DNA of 64,000 nt, from IMG/VR virus record IMGVR_UViG_3300020188_000808, positions 186,001-250,000 of that record, one strand, 5' to 3'. Every line of letters begins with the position of its first letter. Within the stretch, counting starts at the first letter, position 1. Source of the stretch: a virus. Both the position numbers and the translations under genes were made by a program. Below are positions 1 to 7,451 of this stretch, piece after piece. The notes under the pieces were generated by a model. It was not told where the DNA came from. It was given only the letters and a program-made list of their open reading frames with translations, and made no database searches.

Positions 1-35
1 ATTTTGTATTCCTCTTTCTGTTTGTTCAGTGCCAT
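1..35 (-). CDS. N-terminal fragment of an unidentified CDS
   Basis: An ATG on the minus strand opens a frame of 11 codons (MALNKQKEEYK) that runs off the left edge. A well-formed sigma70 promoter lies 24 bases upstream of the ATG, which supports a real start. Too little is present to assign a product. Confidence 0.5.
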   Translation of the reverse strand, partial: MALNKQKEEYK

Positions 36-58
36 ACTTAATTTCTTAGTATGTATAT

Positions 59-87
59 ATAATAGCACCTCTTTATCAAAAGGTCAA
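59..87 (-). promoter_or_regulatory. Early sigma70-type promoter
   Basis: Read on the minus strand: TTGACC (82-87), exactly 17 bases, then TATTAT (59-64). It faces the partial gene at the left edge and shares the strict 17-base spacer of the other early promoters in the window. Confidence 0.7.
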
Positions 88-128
88 CCAGAAAACGCAG
101 TTTTTTTAAGAAAAAATATGTAGTAATA

Positions 129-518
129 TCAAGGGGTTAGTTCTTCATCTGTCCGTTTTAGGGCTTTAGCTAGTCCATATTTACGGACATCTCCACTAAA
201 CAGATGTAATTCCATGCTCTTTTTTTCACTTGTAACTGTAATATGCTTGTTAGTTACATAGTATGGACAATCAATAAACTTATCTAAGAACAGTATAATT
301 TGGGTAGTTATTTTAAATTCGGGAGGAAATGGTATTTCGTAAGTAACTAATTCTAATTGGTCTGTAATAAACATCATGCCTTCGTCAGTTAGACGTAACC
401 CGCCAACTGCTCTAGTGTTTTGCCACCATAAAGGCATATATTCTTTTAACGTACTATCATTAATACTAATGTTGGCTTGTTTTAAGAACACCTTGGTATA
501 GGTTTCTTTCCAGTTCAT
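129..518 (-). CDS. Conserved hypothetical phage protein, 129 aa
   Basis: I do not recognise a functional domain. It is a soluble, mixed alpha/beta-looking protein with an aromatic N-terminal part (YMPLWWQNTRAVGG, about residues 27-40) and no signal peptide or membrane segment. It is separated by one base from the upstream 96-aa gene, so the two are probably co-transcribed from the late promoter at 830-837. From memory, similar proteins occur in marine T4-like phages without known function; this is not verified. Confidence 0.7.
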   Translation of the reverse strand: MNWKETYTKVFLKQANISINDSTLKEYMPLWWQNTRAVGGLRLTDEGMMFITDQLELVTYEIPFPPEFKITTQIILFLDKFIDCPYYVTNKHITVTSEKKSMELHLFSGDVRKYGLAKALKRTDEELTP

Positions 519-519
519 T

Positions 520-810
520 CTATTCTTCTTCTACTACTGGTCCGGTAGTTAACTTTACAACAGTAAACTCTTTAGTTGTAAATAATTCGTTTAATTTACT
601 TGCTAAGTTGTGTGCATGACCAGGATTACTGAAACTAACTTTTTTATATTTAGGCCCAGGATAATTAGTTAATGAATTTAAACTTTTTAAGTTAAAAGGA
701 TTACCTTGATAGAATACTGCCCAAATAGCCTCAGCGGCTAGAATCTGCTCGCTTCTATAAGACTTTTTGTCTGTATATTCTAATAAAATATTTGGTTTTG
801 GTCTACTCAT
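520..810 (-). CDS. Conserved hypothetical phage protein, 96 aa
   Basis: Unrecognised small soluble protein, basic in the middle (YPGPKYKKVSF) and acidic at the C-terminus (VVEEE). Its ATG follows a GGGAGAAG ribosome-binding site, and a T4-type late promoter lies 20 bases upstream, so late expression is likely. This hints at a virion or assembly role, but nothing in the sequence proves it. Confidence 0.7.
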   Translation of the reverse strand: MSRPKPNILLEYTDKKSYRSEQILAAEAIWAVFYQGNPFNLKSLNSLTNYPGPKYKKVSFSNPGHAHNLASKLNELFTTKEFTVVKLTTGPVVEEE

Positions 811-829
811 TTATTATCTTCTCCCATAG

Positions 830-837
830 TATTTATC
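830..837 (-). promoter_or_regulatory. T4-type late promoter (GATAAATA)
   Basis: Minus strand GATAAATACTA, 20 bases upstream of the ATG at 810. It matches the T4/cyanophage late -10 element (TATAAATA/NATAAATA) and recurs before head, lysis and fibre genes here. Confidence 0.75.
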
Positions 838-869
838 CAAAAAGGAGAGTTAAATGCGTAGTTTATTAG

Positions 870-1115
870 TTACTTCCAGCCTTGTCCGCCGCCGTCTACA
901 GTTACATTAATAACTTCTTCAGCGTTCTTTTCTTGGTGTACTAGAGCTTCTAAATCGCCGTGTAAGCGACTCATTACACTACCGATAGTAAATGCTAAGT
1001 TCTTAGCATCTCTAATGTTTAATGTAATGTCTTTTAGTTGCTGGTTATCAGCAGTCTTAACTCGGTCAATAAACTGCTGTAATGGAATTGTATTTAATGG
1101 ATTAACGGTTGGCAC
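870..1115 (-). CDS. Hypothetical protein, 81 aa, GTG start
   Basis: No recognisable domain. Helical N-terminal two-thirds (LQQFIDRVKTADNQQLKDI) and a short glycine-rich end (DGGGQGWK). The start codon is GTG, supported by an AGGAG ribosome-binding site 8 bases upstream. It overlaps the end of the preceding 160-aa gene by 14 bases, indicating translational coupling within one operon that continues from RNase H. Confidence 0.65.
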   Translation of the reverse strand: MPTVNPLNTIPLQQFIDRVKTADNQQLKDITLNIRDAKNLAFTIGSVMSRLHGDLEALVHQEKNAEEVINVTVDGGGQGWK

Positions 1116-1584
1116 GTGATAACTCCTGTCTCATTTCAATCTCTGTTTTGAATGGACCTTTATATTCATAAGTTTCTAACGTTACTAGTTTTGGGCAAAA
1201 ACTTTTGACCCAACCCTTATCAAAGTGAATACAAAAATAACCTGCACAATACAAGCTCTTTGATTTTTTACTTTTTGTAAATAACCCAAACTTACGTTTT
1301 ACATCAAACATACTGTTGTAAGGAATAGTACTAGTTGGCAGATTATAAATTTCTTTTGAAATATTTTTCTTTGCTTCACTAACGTCTGATTTATTCCAAA
1401 GTAGAGAACCTAAATTCTTTTCAACAATACTTTTTGTATCATACATATATGTTCCAGTGTCGCAACTATACATATATTTGTTATCAGCATCACGTGATAG
1501 TGTGCCTTTCTTTTCATTTGAGTCTGTATCTTCAATAATCCAGAACTTGTTTTTTAATATTTCGTTTGCTTTTAGTTTTGTCAT
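1102..1584 (-). CDS. Hypothetical protein, 160 aa
   Basis: Unrecognised soluble protein, Lys/Tyr-rich, with four cysteines scattered through it (for example YMYSCDTG, YCAGYFCIHF, FCPKL) but no tight metal-binding pattern. Its ATG overlaps the RNase H stop in an ATGA arrangement, so it is translated directly after RNase H. It could be a small accessory protein of replication by position only. Confidence 0.65.
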   Translation of the reverse strand: MTKLKANEILKNKFWIIEDTDSNEKKGTLSRDADNKYMYSCDTGTYMYDTKSIVEKNLGSLLWNKSDVSEAKKNISKEIYNLPTSTIPYNSMFDVKRKFGLFTKSKKSKSLYCAGYFCIHFDKGWVKSFCPKLVTLETYEYKGPFKTEIEMRQELSRANR

Positions 1585-2570
1585 TTTACCGGATACCTCG
1601 CTTGTAATGGTTTTGAATATGCTTGTGCATTATCAGAAATTCGTTGCATATCATATAATGCACAAAATTTCATAAGACGCAACCCAACCTGTGAAATATT
1701 TTTAGGTTGTGCATTTTCGTTAATAGTATTAGAAATCTTTTCTTTAATGTTTTCAGGCTGTGCAGTTAGGTCGCATAGTACAACATTACGTTGATAGTCA
1801 TCTAGTACACGATGCTCTTCACCGTTATGATCAACCCAACGTTGCAACATTATATTATTCCAGTTGTAACCTTTTGTGTCTTTGTCTGCATATGCTTCTT
1901 GCAATCCAACTTTGTTCTTTGTACCTTTTTTACGTACACCTGGATATGCACTAAACACATTATCACTAGTGTCGCCTCGCATACATTTTTCAAACAGCAT
2001 ATAGTCTGGATTAGGAGCAGGCTTTTCTAAACCTGTTTTCTTATCAATTATAGGTTTTCTTTTCTTATCATCAAAGTAGCCTTCATGTGTGATAATAGTA
2101 TTACTAACACCGTTGTATTGTGTTACATTAGGTGCAATTAGTTGTGCAAAGTCACCGTCAGTACTAATAATAACGTGTTCATCGTCTGGATGATGTTGTA
2201 CCCAACCAGCAATTAAATCATCTGCTTCAAGTTCAGGATGTTGCATAACAGTACAGTTAGTCTTTGTAGTTACAAAATCTTTAAATGCATCAAACGTTTC
2301 CCAGAATACTTTTTCTTCTTCTGCTTGACTAGGACTAAGTGCATCACGTGTCTCTTGCCGATTACGTTTGTAAGGCTCGTAATAATCCTTACGCCAACTA
2401 CGACCTTCTAAGCAGAACACTATATGATCTGCATCAAAGTCTTCCCATGCTTTCTTAATACTGTTTAATGTAATATGAAACGCCATGCCTACTTTTGTAT
2501 CAAGGTCACCACGTACTACATGCCTTGCTCTAAAGAATGTATTTGCCGTGTCTACTAATACGTATTTCAT
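1581..2570 (-). CDS. rnh: T4-type RNase H (5'-3' exonuclease, FEN/PIN superfamily)
   Basis: Expected to remove RNA primers from lagging-strand fragments, as T4 RNase H does. The 329-aa product shows the acidic clusters of the 5'-nuclease family: VLVDTANTFFRAR at residues 4-16, ELEADDLIAGW near 115, STDGDFAQL near 136 and GDTSDN near 200, followed by a helix-hairpin-like stretch (YPGVRKKGTKNKVG). The frame opens 14 codons earlier, but I chose the ATG at 2570 because it overlaps the upstream stop as ATGA and begins immediately before the first catalytic Asp. T4 RNase H is about 305 aa, so the length fits. It would act with gp43/45 encoded further right. Confidence 0.9.
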   Translation of the reverse strand: MKYVLVDTANTFFRARHVVRGDLDTKVGMAFHITLNSIKKAWEDFDADHIVFCLEGRSWRKDYYEPYKRNRQETRDALSPSQAEEEKVFWETFDAFKDFVTTKTNCTVMQHPELEADDLIAGWVQHHPDDEHVIISTDGDFAQLIAPNVTQYNGVSNTIITHEGYFDDKKRKPIIDKKTGLEKPAPNPDYMLFEKCMRGDTSDNVFSAYPGVRKKGTKNKVGLQEAYADKDTKGYNWNNIMLQRWVDHNGEEHRVLDDYQRNVVLCDLTAQPENIKEKISNTINENAQPKNISQVGLRLMKFCALYDMQRISDNAQAYSKPLQARYPVK

Positions 2571-3523
2571 AATGTTACCCACTCCGTTTTGCCTAATATA
2601 TATAATGCCCATATAGCATGAAACGTTTCATTAGGATGAAATCCATTAAGACTGCTTGTCTTTAATAATTTGTTACTTGCTTCTAAATTATCTAACTGTT
2701 TCATCATATACTCTTGTTTACCTTCTACATTTCCGTATGTACTGTAATGCTCAGTCCACCAACCGGCTTCGTTAATTACAGGTAAATCAAAAACGTTACC
2801 ATGCATCTGTGAAGTTAATCTAACCCACGGACATGTTACTATTATAAACGATTCTGTATTAAAGTCAACCTGAAATGGATTAAAATTCTTCCAAACTAGA
2901 CCATTTACATTTGTATGTAATTTAAGAATTCGATCATATTCGGTTAACATCATTGTATCATATGCCTGAAACCATTCGGCATCAGTCATCTTGTTCGTTA
3001 ATGTTTGTTTAGTTGTATAAAGATTATCATAACCTTTTAACAATCTATGTTTATCTTCAATTTTAGATTGGTCTCTACCGGGACTAGTTAATTGTAATTG
3101 GACAAATACTTCTTCATAAAGAACAGAATATTCTTCAAGTAATCGATCTAAGTCTTGTAACATGTTTTGGTTACAGTTACCAGGAACTGCTGATAGTATT
3201 AGATCACTATCCAGCATTTTTGCACTATGACTTGCAAATGAATGATTGACTCTATATGTTATATTATCTCTACCAAGTCCGCTTTGTACACCTTGAAAGT
3301 TATCACCATAGGTCCAACTTTCACCTACAGAAATTAACAGTCTTGATTTTTTCTTGTTCTTAACATACACTTCTGTATTTCTAGCAGAAATCCAATCTGG
3401 TTTAGTTGGGCACTCACGAACCCATACACGAGTTCCTAAACTTTGTTGGATTATTCCGGGTGTATAACTATCTGACGGAAAGGTAACTTGTTCTACCCAT
3501 TTAGGATGCTTCACTTTTGCCAT
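2567..3523 (-). CDS. SGNH/GDSL-fold hydrolase-like protein
   Basis: Block I of the SGNH family is visible as ISVGESWTYGD (Ser nucleophile in GESxT), and a block V-like NGFHPNETFH sits near the C-terminus, where Asn replaces the usual catalytic Asp of DxxH. SGNH proteins are esterases, lipases or carbohydrate deacetylases; the substrate here is unknown. The frame is open back to 3571 (AAGGA 2 bases upstream), but that start would overlap the upstream gene by 71 bases; the ATG at 3523 overlaps by 23 and is preferred with moderate confidence. A second SGNH-like protein is encoded at 6226-7074. Confidence 0.65.
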   Translation of the reverse strand: MAKVKHPKWVEQVTFPSDSYTPGIIQQSLGTRVWVRECPTKPDWISARNTEVYVKNKKKSRLLISVGESWTYGDNFQGVQSGLGRDNITYRVNHSFASHSAKMLDSDLILSAVPGNCNQNMLQDLDRLLEEYSVLYEEVFVQLQLTSPGRDQSKIEDKHRLLKGYDNLYTTKQTLTNKMTDAEWFQAYDTMMLTEYDRILKLHTNVNGLVWKNFNPFQVDFNTESFIIVTCPWVRLTSQMHGNVFDLPVINEAGWWTEHYSTYGNVEGKQEYMMKQLDNLEASNKLLKTSSLNGFHPNETFHAIWALYILGKTEWVTL

Positions 3524-3878
3524 CTTTTCTAGGAACAATTTTAATATGGCCAGCTTCTCTTTGCGGATCATGTCCTTGTTCTGTCAAAATTGTTCTAGCA
3601 ACATCTTTAAACCAACCGTCAATAATTTCTTCGTTTGTTTCACCTTTATATCCAACATCAAGTAACTGCTCAATAAACTCGTTATTCCAATCAAGTTCAA
3701 AGAAACCATTCTTAATATCTTTTGGATTAACTTGTGTATCTAATACACCAACCCAAGGTTTACCTGCTTTTGTTGCCTCAGCTTTTTCACGTTCCATAGC
3801 CTCTTTACTTGTAGGAGGAGTATTACCATCACTACTTGATTTAGACTTTGTAAACATAGTTTTTAGTTTTTCAATCAT
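3501..3878 (-). CDS. Conserved hypothetical phage protein, 125 aa
   Basis: Soluble acidic protein starting with a basic amphipathic segment (MIEKLKTMFTKSK), a low-complexity Ser/Thr/Glu linker, then a conserved-looking core (PWVGVLDTQVNPKD, FFELDWNNEFIEQLLDVGYKG, IIDGWFKDVARTILTE). From memory this core is common in marine T4-like phages and has no assigned function. Good AAGGAAAG ribosome-binding site before ATG 3878. Confidence 0.7.
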   Translation of the reverse strand: MIEKLKTMFTKSKSSSDGNTPPTSKEAMEREKAEATKAGKPWVGVLDTQVNPKDIKNGFFELDWNNEFIEQLLDVGYKGETNEEIIDGWFKDVARTILTEQGHDPQREAGHIKIVPRKDGKSEAS

Positions 3879-3888
3879 AGTCTTTCCT

Positions 3889-3969
3889 TTATAGTAGACC
3901 TTTTTCTCTTAACTGTTCATCAAGAGGTCTAGTGTCTTTTGTTGCGTTGTGCTTCTTAACCTTTAACAT
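3889..3969 (-). CDS. Possible 26-aa microprotein
   Basis: The only coding candidate in the 95-base gap after queE. ATG at 3969 follows GGGGAA by 8 bases and the frame ends at 3889 (MLKVKKHNATKDTRPLDEQL...). The hydrophilic charged composition looks protein-like. An alternative ATG at 3990 would overlap queE by 17 bases. The rest of the longer frame to 4392 is a shadow of queE and is not proposed as coding. Confidence 0.35.
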   Translation of the reverse strand: MLKVKKHNATKDTRPLDEQLREKGLL

Positions 3970-3973
3970 TTCA

Positions 3974-4873
3974 TCAAGTTCCCCAGGCATTTCCGAATAA
4001 GCTGATGTGTAGTCTTGGAGTGAATCGCCATCCTTTTGCCATACACGCTTCAGCAACATCTTTAACGTTGAGGGAATATTCTTCACTGCGTCCACCCAAA
4101 GGCATAAGATATACTGGACATTGTACCCCGGCACTTCTGTAAGCCTCCACAGCTCTTTCAACTTCTTCAAAGTCGCCTTGAGTAGCGACAACAAACTTAA
4201 GATAGATGTCGCAATTAGTAATAGTACTATACTGACTAGCCACATCAGGCTTAATAGCAGTATCCCAAGGTTCTCCACTAACACTAAGTTTTGGGGAACA
4301 AGACCATGTAACTTTAATCCTGTCTTGATTGTTGAGATAGTCAAAGAAATCTTCGTGTAAAGTTTGCGTAGTGTTTGTTTCAAATGTAACATTTTTTAAG
4401 TCCTGCATACGTGGATGCTCGAATAATTCAATATATAATCGTTGCCATGCAAGTAATGGCTCGCCTCCGGTTAATATTAAATGGACATCTTGTCCATTGT
4501 CCTGTACCCACTTACCATTTGGAGTAAGTGAAAGTAAATGTTCAACAACAGCATCAACACCTGCTAGTTTATTAAAGTGTTTAAACTCAGGGTAGATACT
4601 TGCGTATGTATCACAACCTGTGTGTATAATAGGCAAGTCATTAAATTCTTTTGTAGTTTCGTGTACACCAGCATCAATCAATGCTTTAACTTCTGCATTG
4701 TGTTTTTTGCCGTCTTTGTGTTGTTCCCAACGATCACGTTTCTCATCTGTACCAAAGTTCATACAACGAAAATTACAACCAAATGTACGTAAGAACACAC
4801 TAGGTACTCCTACATATTGTCCTTCACCTTGTACACTATAAAATGCTTCTGAGTATCTAAGTTGAGCTGGCAT
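3974..4873 (-). CDS. queE: Radical-SAM 7-carboxy-7-deazaguanine synthase-like protein
   Basis: QueE converts 6-carboxy-tetrahydropterin to 7-carboxy-7-deazaguanine with a 4Fe-4S cluster and SAM. N-terminal YSVQGEGQYVGVPSVFLRTFGCNFRC is the QueE signature (key residues Cys33 and Cys37). LTGGEPL near residue 135 is the SAM-binding GGE motif. The third cluster Cys does not follow at the usual CX3CX2C distance; after CNFRCMNFG about 50 residues intervene before HTGCDTYAS, which restores the canonical CDT. This looks like an insertion within the cluster loop. At 299 aa it is longer than typical QueE (about 210-240). Start ATG overlaps the upstream stop as TAATG. Confidence 0.85.
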   Translation of the reverse strand: MPAQLRYSEAFYSVQGEGQYVGVPSVFLRTFGCNFRCMNFGTDEKRDRWEQHKDGKKHNAEVKALIDAGVHETTKEFNDLPIIHTGCDTYASIYPEFKHFNKLAGVDAVVEHLLSLTPNGKWVQDNGQDVHLILTGGEPLLAWQRLYIELFEHPRMQDLKNVTFETNTTQTLHEDFFDYLNNQDRIKVTWSCSPKLSVSGEPWDTAIKPDVASQYSTITNCDIYLKFVVATQGDFEEVERAVEAYRSAGVQCPVYLMPLGGRSEEYSLNVKDVAEACMAKGWRFTPRLHISLFGNAWGT

Positions 4874-5061
4874 TATAATTCCTCCGCAATACCTAGTAAT
4901 TCAGCAATAAGAAATCCACTTGCAAGCCAAACAATACTACCAGTATACAATGCTATAGCACAAGCACCAATACGTAATGTGCTTTTTATAATACTAATAT
5001 AAAAATGTTTTTTATTAGGATCTCTAGGTTGTGGTACAAATACTCTTTCTGGAATAGGCAT
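4873..5061 (-). CDS. Small membrane protein, 62 aa
   Basis: N-terminal basic cytoplasmic stretch (PQPRDPNKKH) followed by a hydrophobic region of about 33 residues (IGACAIALYTGSIVWLASGF and on), enough for one long or two short transmembrane helices. No family recognised. It is tightly packed between queE (TAATG overlap) and a 62-aa gene, so it is co-translated with the folE-queE unit. Confidence 0.6.
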   Translation of the reverse strand: MPIPERVFVPQPRDPNKKHFYISIIKSTLRIGACAIALYTGSIVWLASGFLIAELLGIAEEL

Positions 5062-5249
5062 TATGACACCACCTTAAGCAAAGGCTCAGTAGTCGTACTA
5101 TCATTATAGTCATCACCAAAGAACCTACGTACCGTTGTTTCTTTGCGTAGCATACCGTCTTTAACACGATACGTAATAAACTCTTGCTTAACAACTCCTG
5201 ACATATCGCCCAGGCTGTCAACTGCTGATTTTAATGGTCCGTCACTCAT
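5061..5249 (-). CDS. Conserved hypothetical protein, 62 aa
   Basis: Small soluble protein with a core VVKQEFITYRVKDGMLRKE and a C-terminal acidic/aromatic part (RRFFGDDYNDSTTTEPLL). No family named. It overlaps the folE stop by 4 bases (ATGA) and ends adjacent to the next gene, so it belongs to the folE-queE operon. I infer it is translated; its role is unknown. Confidence 0.6.
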   Translation of the reverse strand: MSDGPLKSAVDSLGDMSGVVKQEFITYRVKDGMLRKETTVRRFFGDDYNDSTTTEPLLKVVS

Positions 5250-5929
5250 TTTGAAAACTCCTGTTGTAATTTAATATTGTCCATAAATTCTTTTTTAGTA
5301 CCCGCATCTTCATTAAAAGCACCTTTAAGCACAGTTGTCTGTGTTAAACTGCTAGTTGCCATAATGCCTCTATTCTCACAACACCCATGTGTTGCCTGAA
5401 TATAAACACCTACGTTCTTTGAACCAGTTGCTTTCATAATCTCACGTGCGATATCATTACAAAGTTCTTCTTGTAGTGTACCACGTCTAGCACACCATTG
5501 TGCAATACGTGTGTATTTGCTTAAACCAATTAGTGTTTCAGCGGCAATAATACCAATGTATGCAATACCTGTTACTGGTTGATGATGATGTGAACACACA
5601 CTTTTAAGTTCTGAACGTACAACTAACATACCTTGATAACCATCATCTACATGATTAGGAAATGCAGTTGCATTAGGCATAGGATCATAACGTCCTGCCA
5701 TTAGTTCATTAATATACATTTTAGCAAGACGTCTACCAGTGTCCATACTGTTAGGATCATTTGCTCTATCAATTAATAAACTATCTAATACTGATTCAAA
5801 CTTAGGTGTAAGTTCTTCAATCAGTTCTTCTTTGTCGCCCTTCTGTAGGACTAAACTAATATTATCACCCGCCCAGTAACGTATGCCTTGTTCTTCTAGG
5901 CGAGCTTTAATTTGTTCACTTTTACTCAT
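5246..5929 (-). CDS. folE: GTP cyclohydrolase I
   Basis: Converts GTP to 7,8-dihydroneopterin triphosphate, the first step toward tetrahydropterins and, through QueD/QueE, 7-deazaguanines. Zinc ligands and active-site motifs are clear: RSELKSVCSHHHQPVTG (Cys and His, near residue 110) and HGCCENRGI (second Cys, near 182). Further family landmarks are GRRLAKMYINELMAG and GLSKYTRIAQW. At 227 aa the length is normal. It has its own strong early promoter (5974-6002) and a CGGAGA ribosome-binding site. Placed two genes upstream of queE, it supports a phage 7-deazaguanine pathway. Confidence 0.95.
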   Translation of the reverse strand: MSKSEQIKARLEEQGIRYWAGDNISLVLQKGDKEELIEELTPKFESVLDSLLIDRANDPNSMDTGRRLAKMYINELMAGRYDPMPNATAFPNHVDDGYQGMLVVRSELKSVCSHHHQPVTGIAYIGIIAAETLIGLSKYTRIAQWCARRGTLQEELCNDIAREIMKATGSKNVGVYIQATHGCCENRGIMATSSLTQTTVLKGAFNEDAGTKKEFMDNIKLQQEFSK

Positions 5930-5973
5930 TTGTTTCTCCGATGTTAAGGCAGTGGATTGCCAAAGTTAGTATT

Positions 5974-6002
5974 ATTATATACTTTATTTAGGTTTTTGTC
6001 AA
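5974..6002 (-). promoter_or_regulatory. Consensus early promoter of folE
   Basis: TTGACA (5997-6002), 17 bases, TATAAT (5974-5979): a perfect sigma70 consensus. The leader to the folE ATG is about 38 bases. It starts the folE-queE transcription unit. Confidence 0.85.
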
Positions 6003-6007
6003 TGACT

Positions 6008-6214
6008 TTAAGCACCAAAATGTTTGTCTAACATTTCAAGTCTGTCATTAGCAGTGGCCATTTTATCTAACTCTTTTTGAATTGTTTCGATAATATCTGA
6101 ATGCTCACCAATACCTACAACATTCTGCATATATACTTCGATGTTAGTCTTATGCAATTCAATCTCCGCTTCTGCGTGTTTCCTTGCCGCTTGTATCATT
6201 TGCTGTTTCAACAT
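6008..6214 (-). CDS. Conserved small coiled-coil protein, 68 aa
   Basis: Almost entirely helical and charged: MLKQQMIQAARKHAEAEI at the start and IIETIQKELDKMATANDRL later, separated by a VGIGEHSD turn. From memory a very similar protein is widespread in marine T4-like phages; its function is unknown. AAGGAA ribosome-binding site before the ATG; it follows the SGNH gene by 11 bases. Confidence 0.7.
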   Translation of the reverse strand: MLKQQMIQAARKHAEAEIELHKTNIEVYMQNVVGIGEHSDIIETIQKELDKMATANDRLEMLDKHFGA

Positions 6215-6225
6215 AAAGTTCCTTT

Positions 6226-7074
6226 CTAAAATTGTGACGGCAAATACTCTGTAGCAATCATTTTATGAATCATTTCATCAAAATGCTCTCCGTCTACAGT
6301 ATAGTTGCCTACGTTGATATCTTTTTGTTGAAGAAACCAATCTTCAACGGTCGTCTTTGCTACTTGGATATAATTGAAATCAAAAAATTCTTTGTTCATT
6401 TCTTTTGGTATCCATGTCCAACTGTTTATTCCAAACAGTTTTACTTTAGCACCGTTGTTACGGCACAATTCTTGTATAATATATATCTCCTTAAACCACT
6501 CACGTTGTGCTTTAAGGCTCATAACTTCCATCCATGTTTTTACAGTCATGTATGGTTCATTTCTTAGATCAGGCTTTGCTAATTTAAAGTCTGGGTCGTA
6601 TACTGATTTAAAGGGTACTTCCTTTTGAAAGTCCATTGGCCAAACTTGCATTGGTATGTCATTAACACTACCGTCAGATGTTTGATTAGCAGGATACCAA
6701 CAGTCGATGCGTCCTTTTGTAAGTTCTTTAACATAGGTTGCATCTAGCGGTACAATGTTTTCATAGTGTGTAGGAAATTGAATACTTAATCTAAAACGAT
6801 TCCAGTAGGTCATTTGCACAACAACTTCTTCAATGTCGTCATATGTTTTAAACAAATGACTTAACCATTCTGAATAAGTCCACCAACCGTTTTGTGGATT
6901 AGCAAATATAACGCCGTCAGCATCTTTACTATTAATGTAATGTTCAGCCCAGTTGTTATCATTCCACTTACCACTATAAGGCCAGTGTTCTTGTGTCATG
7001 TCTTCTTTTGCTTCAGGCATATCACCAACGTGATATCCACTTGTATGACTACAACCTATAGCGGCAATTCTCAT
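6226..7074 (-). CDS. SGNH-fold hydrolase-like protein
   Basis: N-terminal IAAIGCSHTSGYHVGD resembles SGNH block I (Ser in GCSHT), and VDGEHFDEMIH near the C-terminus supplies the Asp and His of the DxxH block. Between them are Trp-rich segments (NGWWTYSEWLSH, EEVVVQMTYWNRF). It therefore appears catalytically complete, unlike the related protein at 2567-3523. The substrate is not evident; sugar deacetylation or lipid ester cleavage are both possible. Its ATG overlaps the HIT-protein stop by 4 bases. Confidence 0.7.
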   Translation of the reverse strand: MRIAAIGCSHTSGYHVGDMPEAKEDMTQEHWPYSGKWNDNNWAEHYINSKDADGVIFANPQNGWWTYSEWLSHLFKTYDDIEEVVVQMTYWNRFRLSIQFPTHYENIVPLDATYVKELTKGRIDCWYPANQTSDGSVNDIPMQVWPMDFQKEVPFKSVYDPDFKLAKPDLRNEPYMTVKTWMEVMSLKAQREWFKEIYIIQELCRNNGAKVKLFGINSWTWIPKEMNKEFFDFNYIQVAKTTVEDWFLQQKDINVGNYTVDGEHFDEMIHKMIATEYLPSQF

Positions 7075-7451
7075 GACTCGTAACTTTGTTTTGTAGGAAG
7101 AACACCACGAACACCACCTTTTGGATCGTCCATATCCCCGTCACGTCTAAAAATTAAATGTACATGTGGATACATACAAGTTTGTCCTGCACTCTTGCCT
7201 ATATTAATACCCATGTTGTAACCTGTAATATTATTGTTTTTACTTACAACATTTTCGTAGCCCATAGTAACACCATAATTAAAACATTTCATAATAGCTT
7301 CATGTGTGTTTTCACGTGGTACAATTAGTGTGTGTCCTTCTGTAACAGGATACTTGTCATTGTATACAACAAAGTCTCTTGTACTAATCTGTACATCGTT
7401 CCAAGGTGCTCTACCATCTGCTTGAGCTTGTTCTAAATTATCAACTTTCAT
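7071..7451 (-). CDS. HIT-family nucleotide hydrolase-like protein
   Basis: HIT proteins act on nucleoside phosphoramidates or dinucleoside polyphosphates. GHTLIVPRENTHEAIM and AGQTCMYPHVHLIFRRDGD are family landmarks, and the DPKGGVRGVLP tail matches the bacterial Ap4A-hydrolase-like branch. The triad normally reads HxHxH; here the first His is Tyr (YPHVH), while the nucleophile-region His residues remain. I chose ATG 7451 over ATG 7463 because GGAG lies 6 bases upstream and it overlaps the previous stop as ATGA. It sits downstream of an early promoter inside the preceding gene. Confidence 0.8.
   Translation of the reverse strand: MKVDNLEQAQADGRAPWNDVQISTRDFVVYNDKYPVTEGHTLIVPRENTHEAIMKCFNYGVTMGYENVVSKNNNITGYNMGINIGKSAGQTCMYPHVHLIFRRDGDMDDPKGGVRGVLPTKQSYES

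Noticed and set aside
4080-4392. Hydrophobic N-terminal part of the frame 3889-4392
   Set aside because: It overlaps the conserved part of QueE in another frame; only its last 26-33 codons, outside QueE, could be coding.
5024-5221. Minus-strand frame of 65 codons
   Set aside because: Overlaps two tightly coupled small genes with better starts and conserved-looking sequence.
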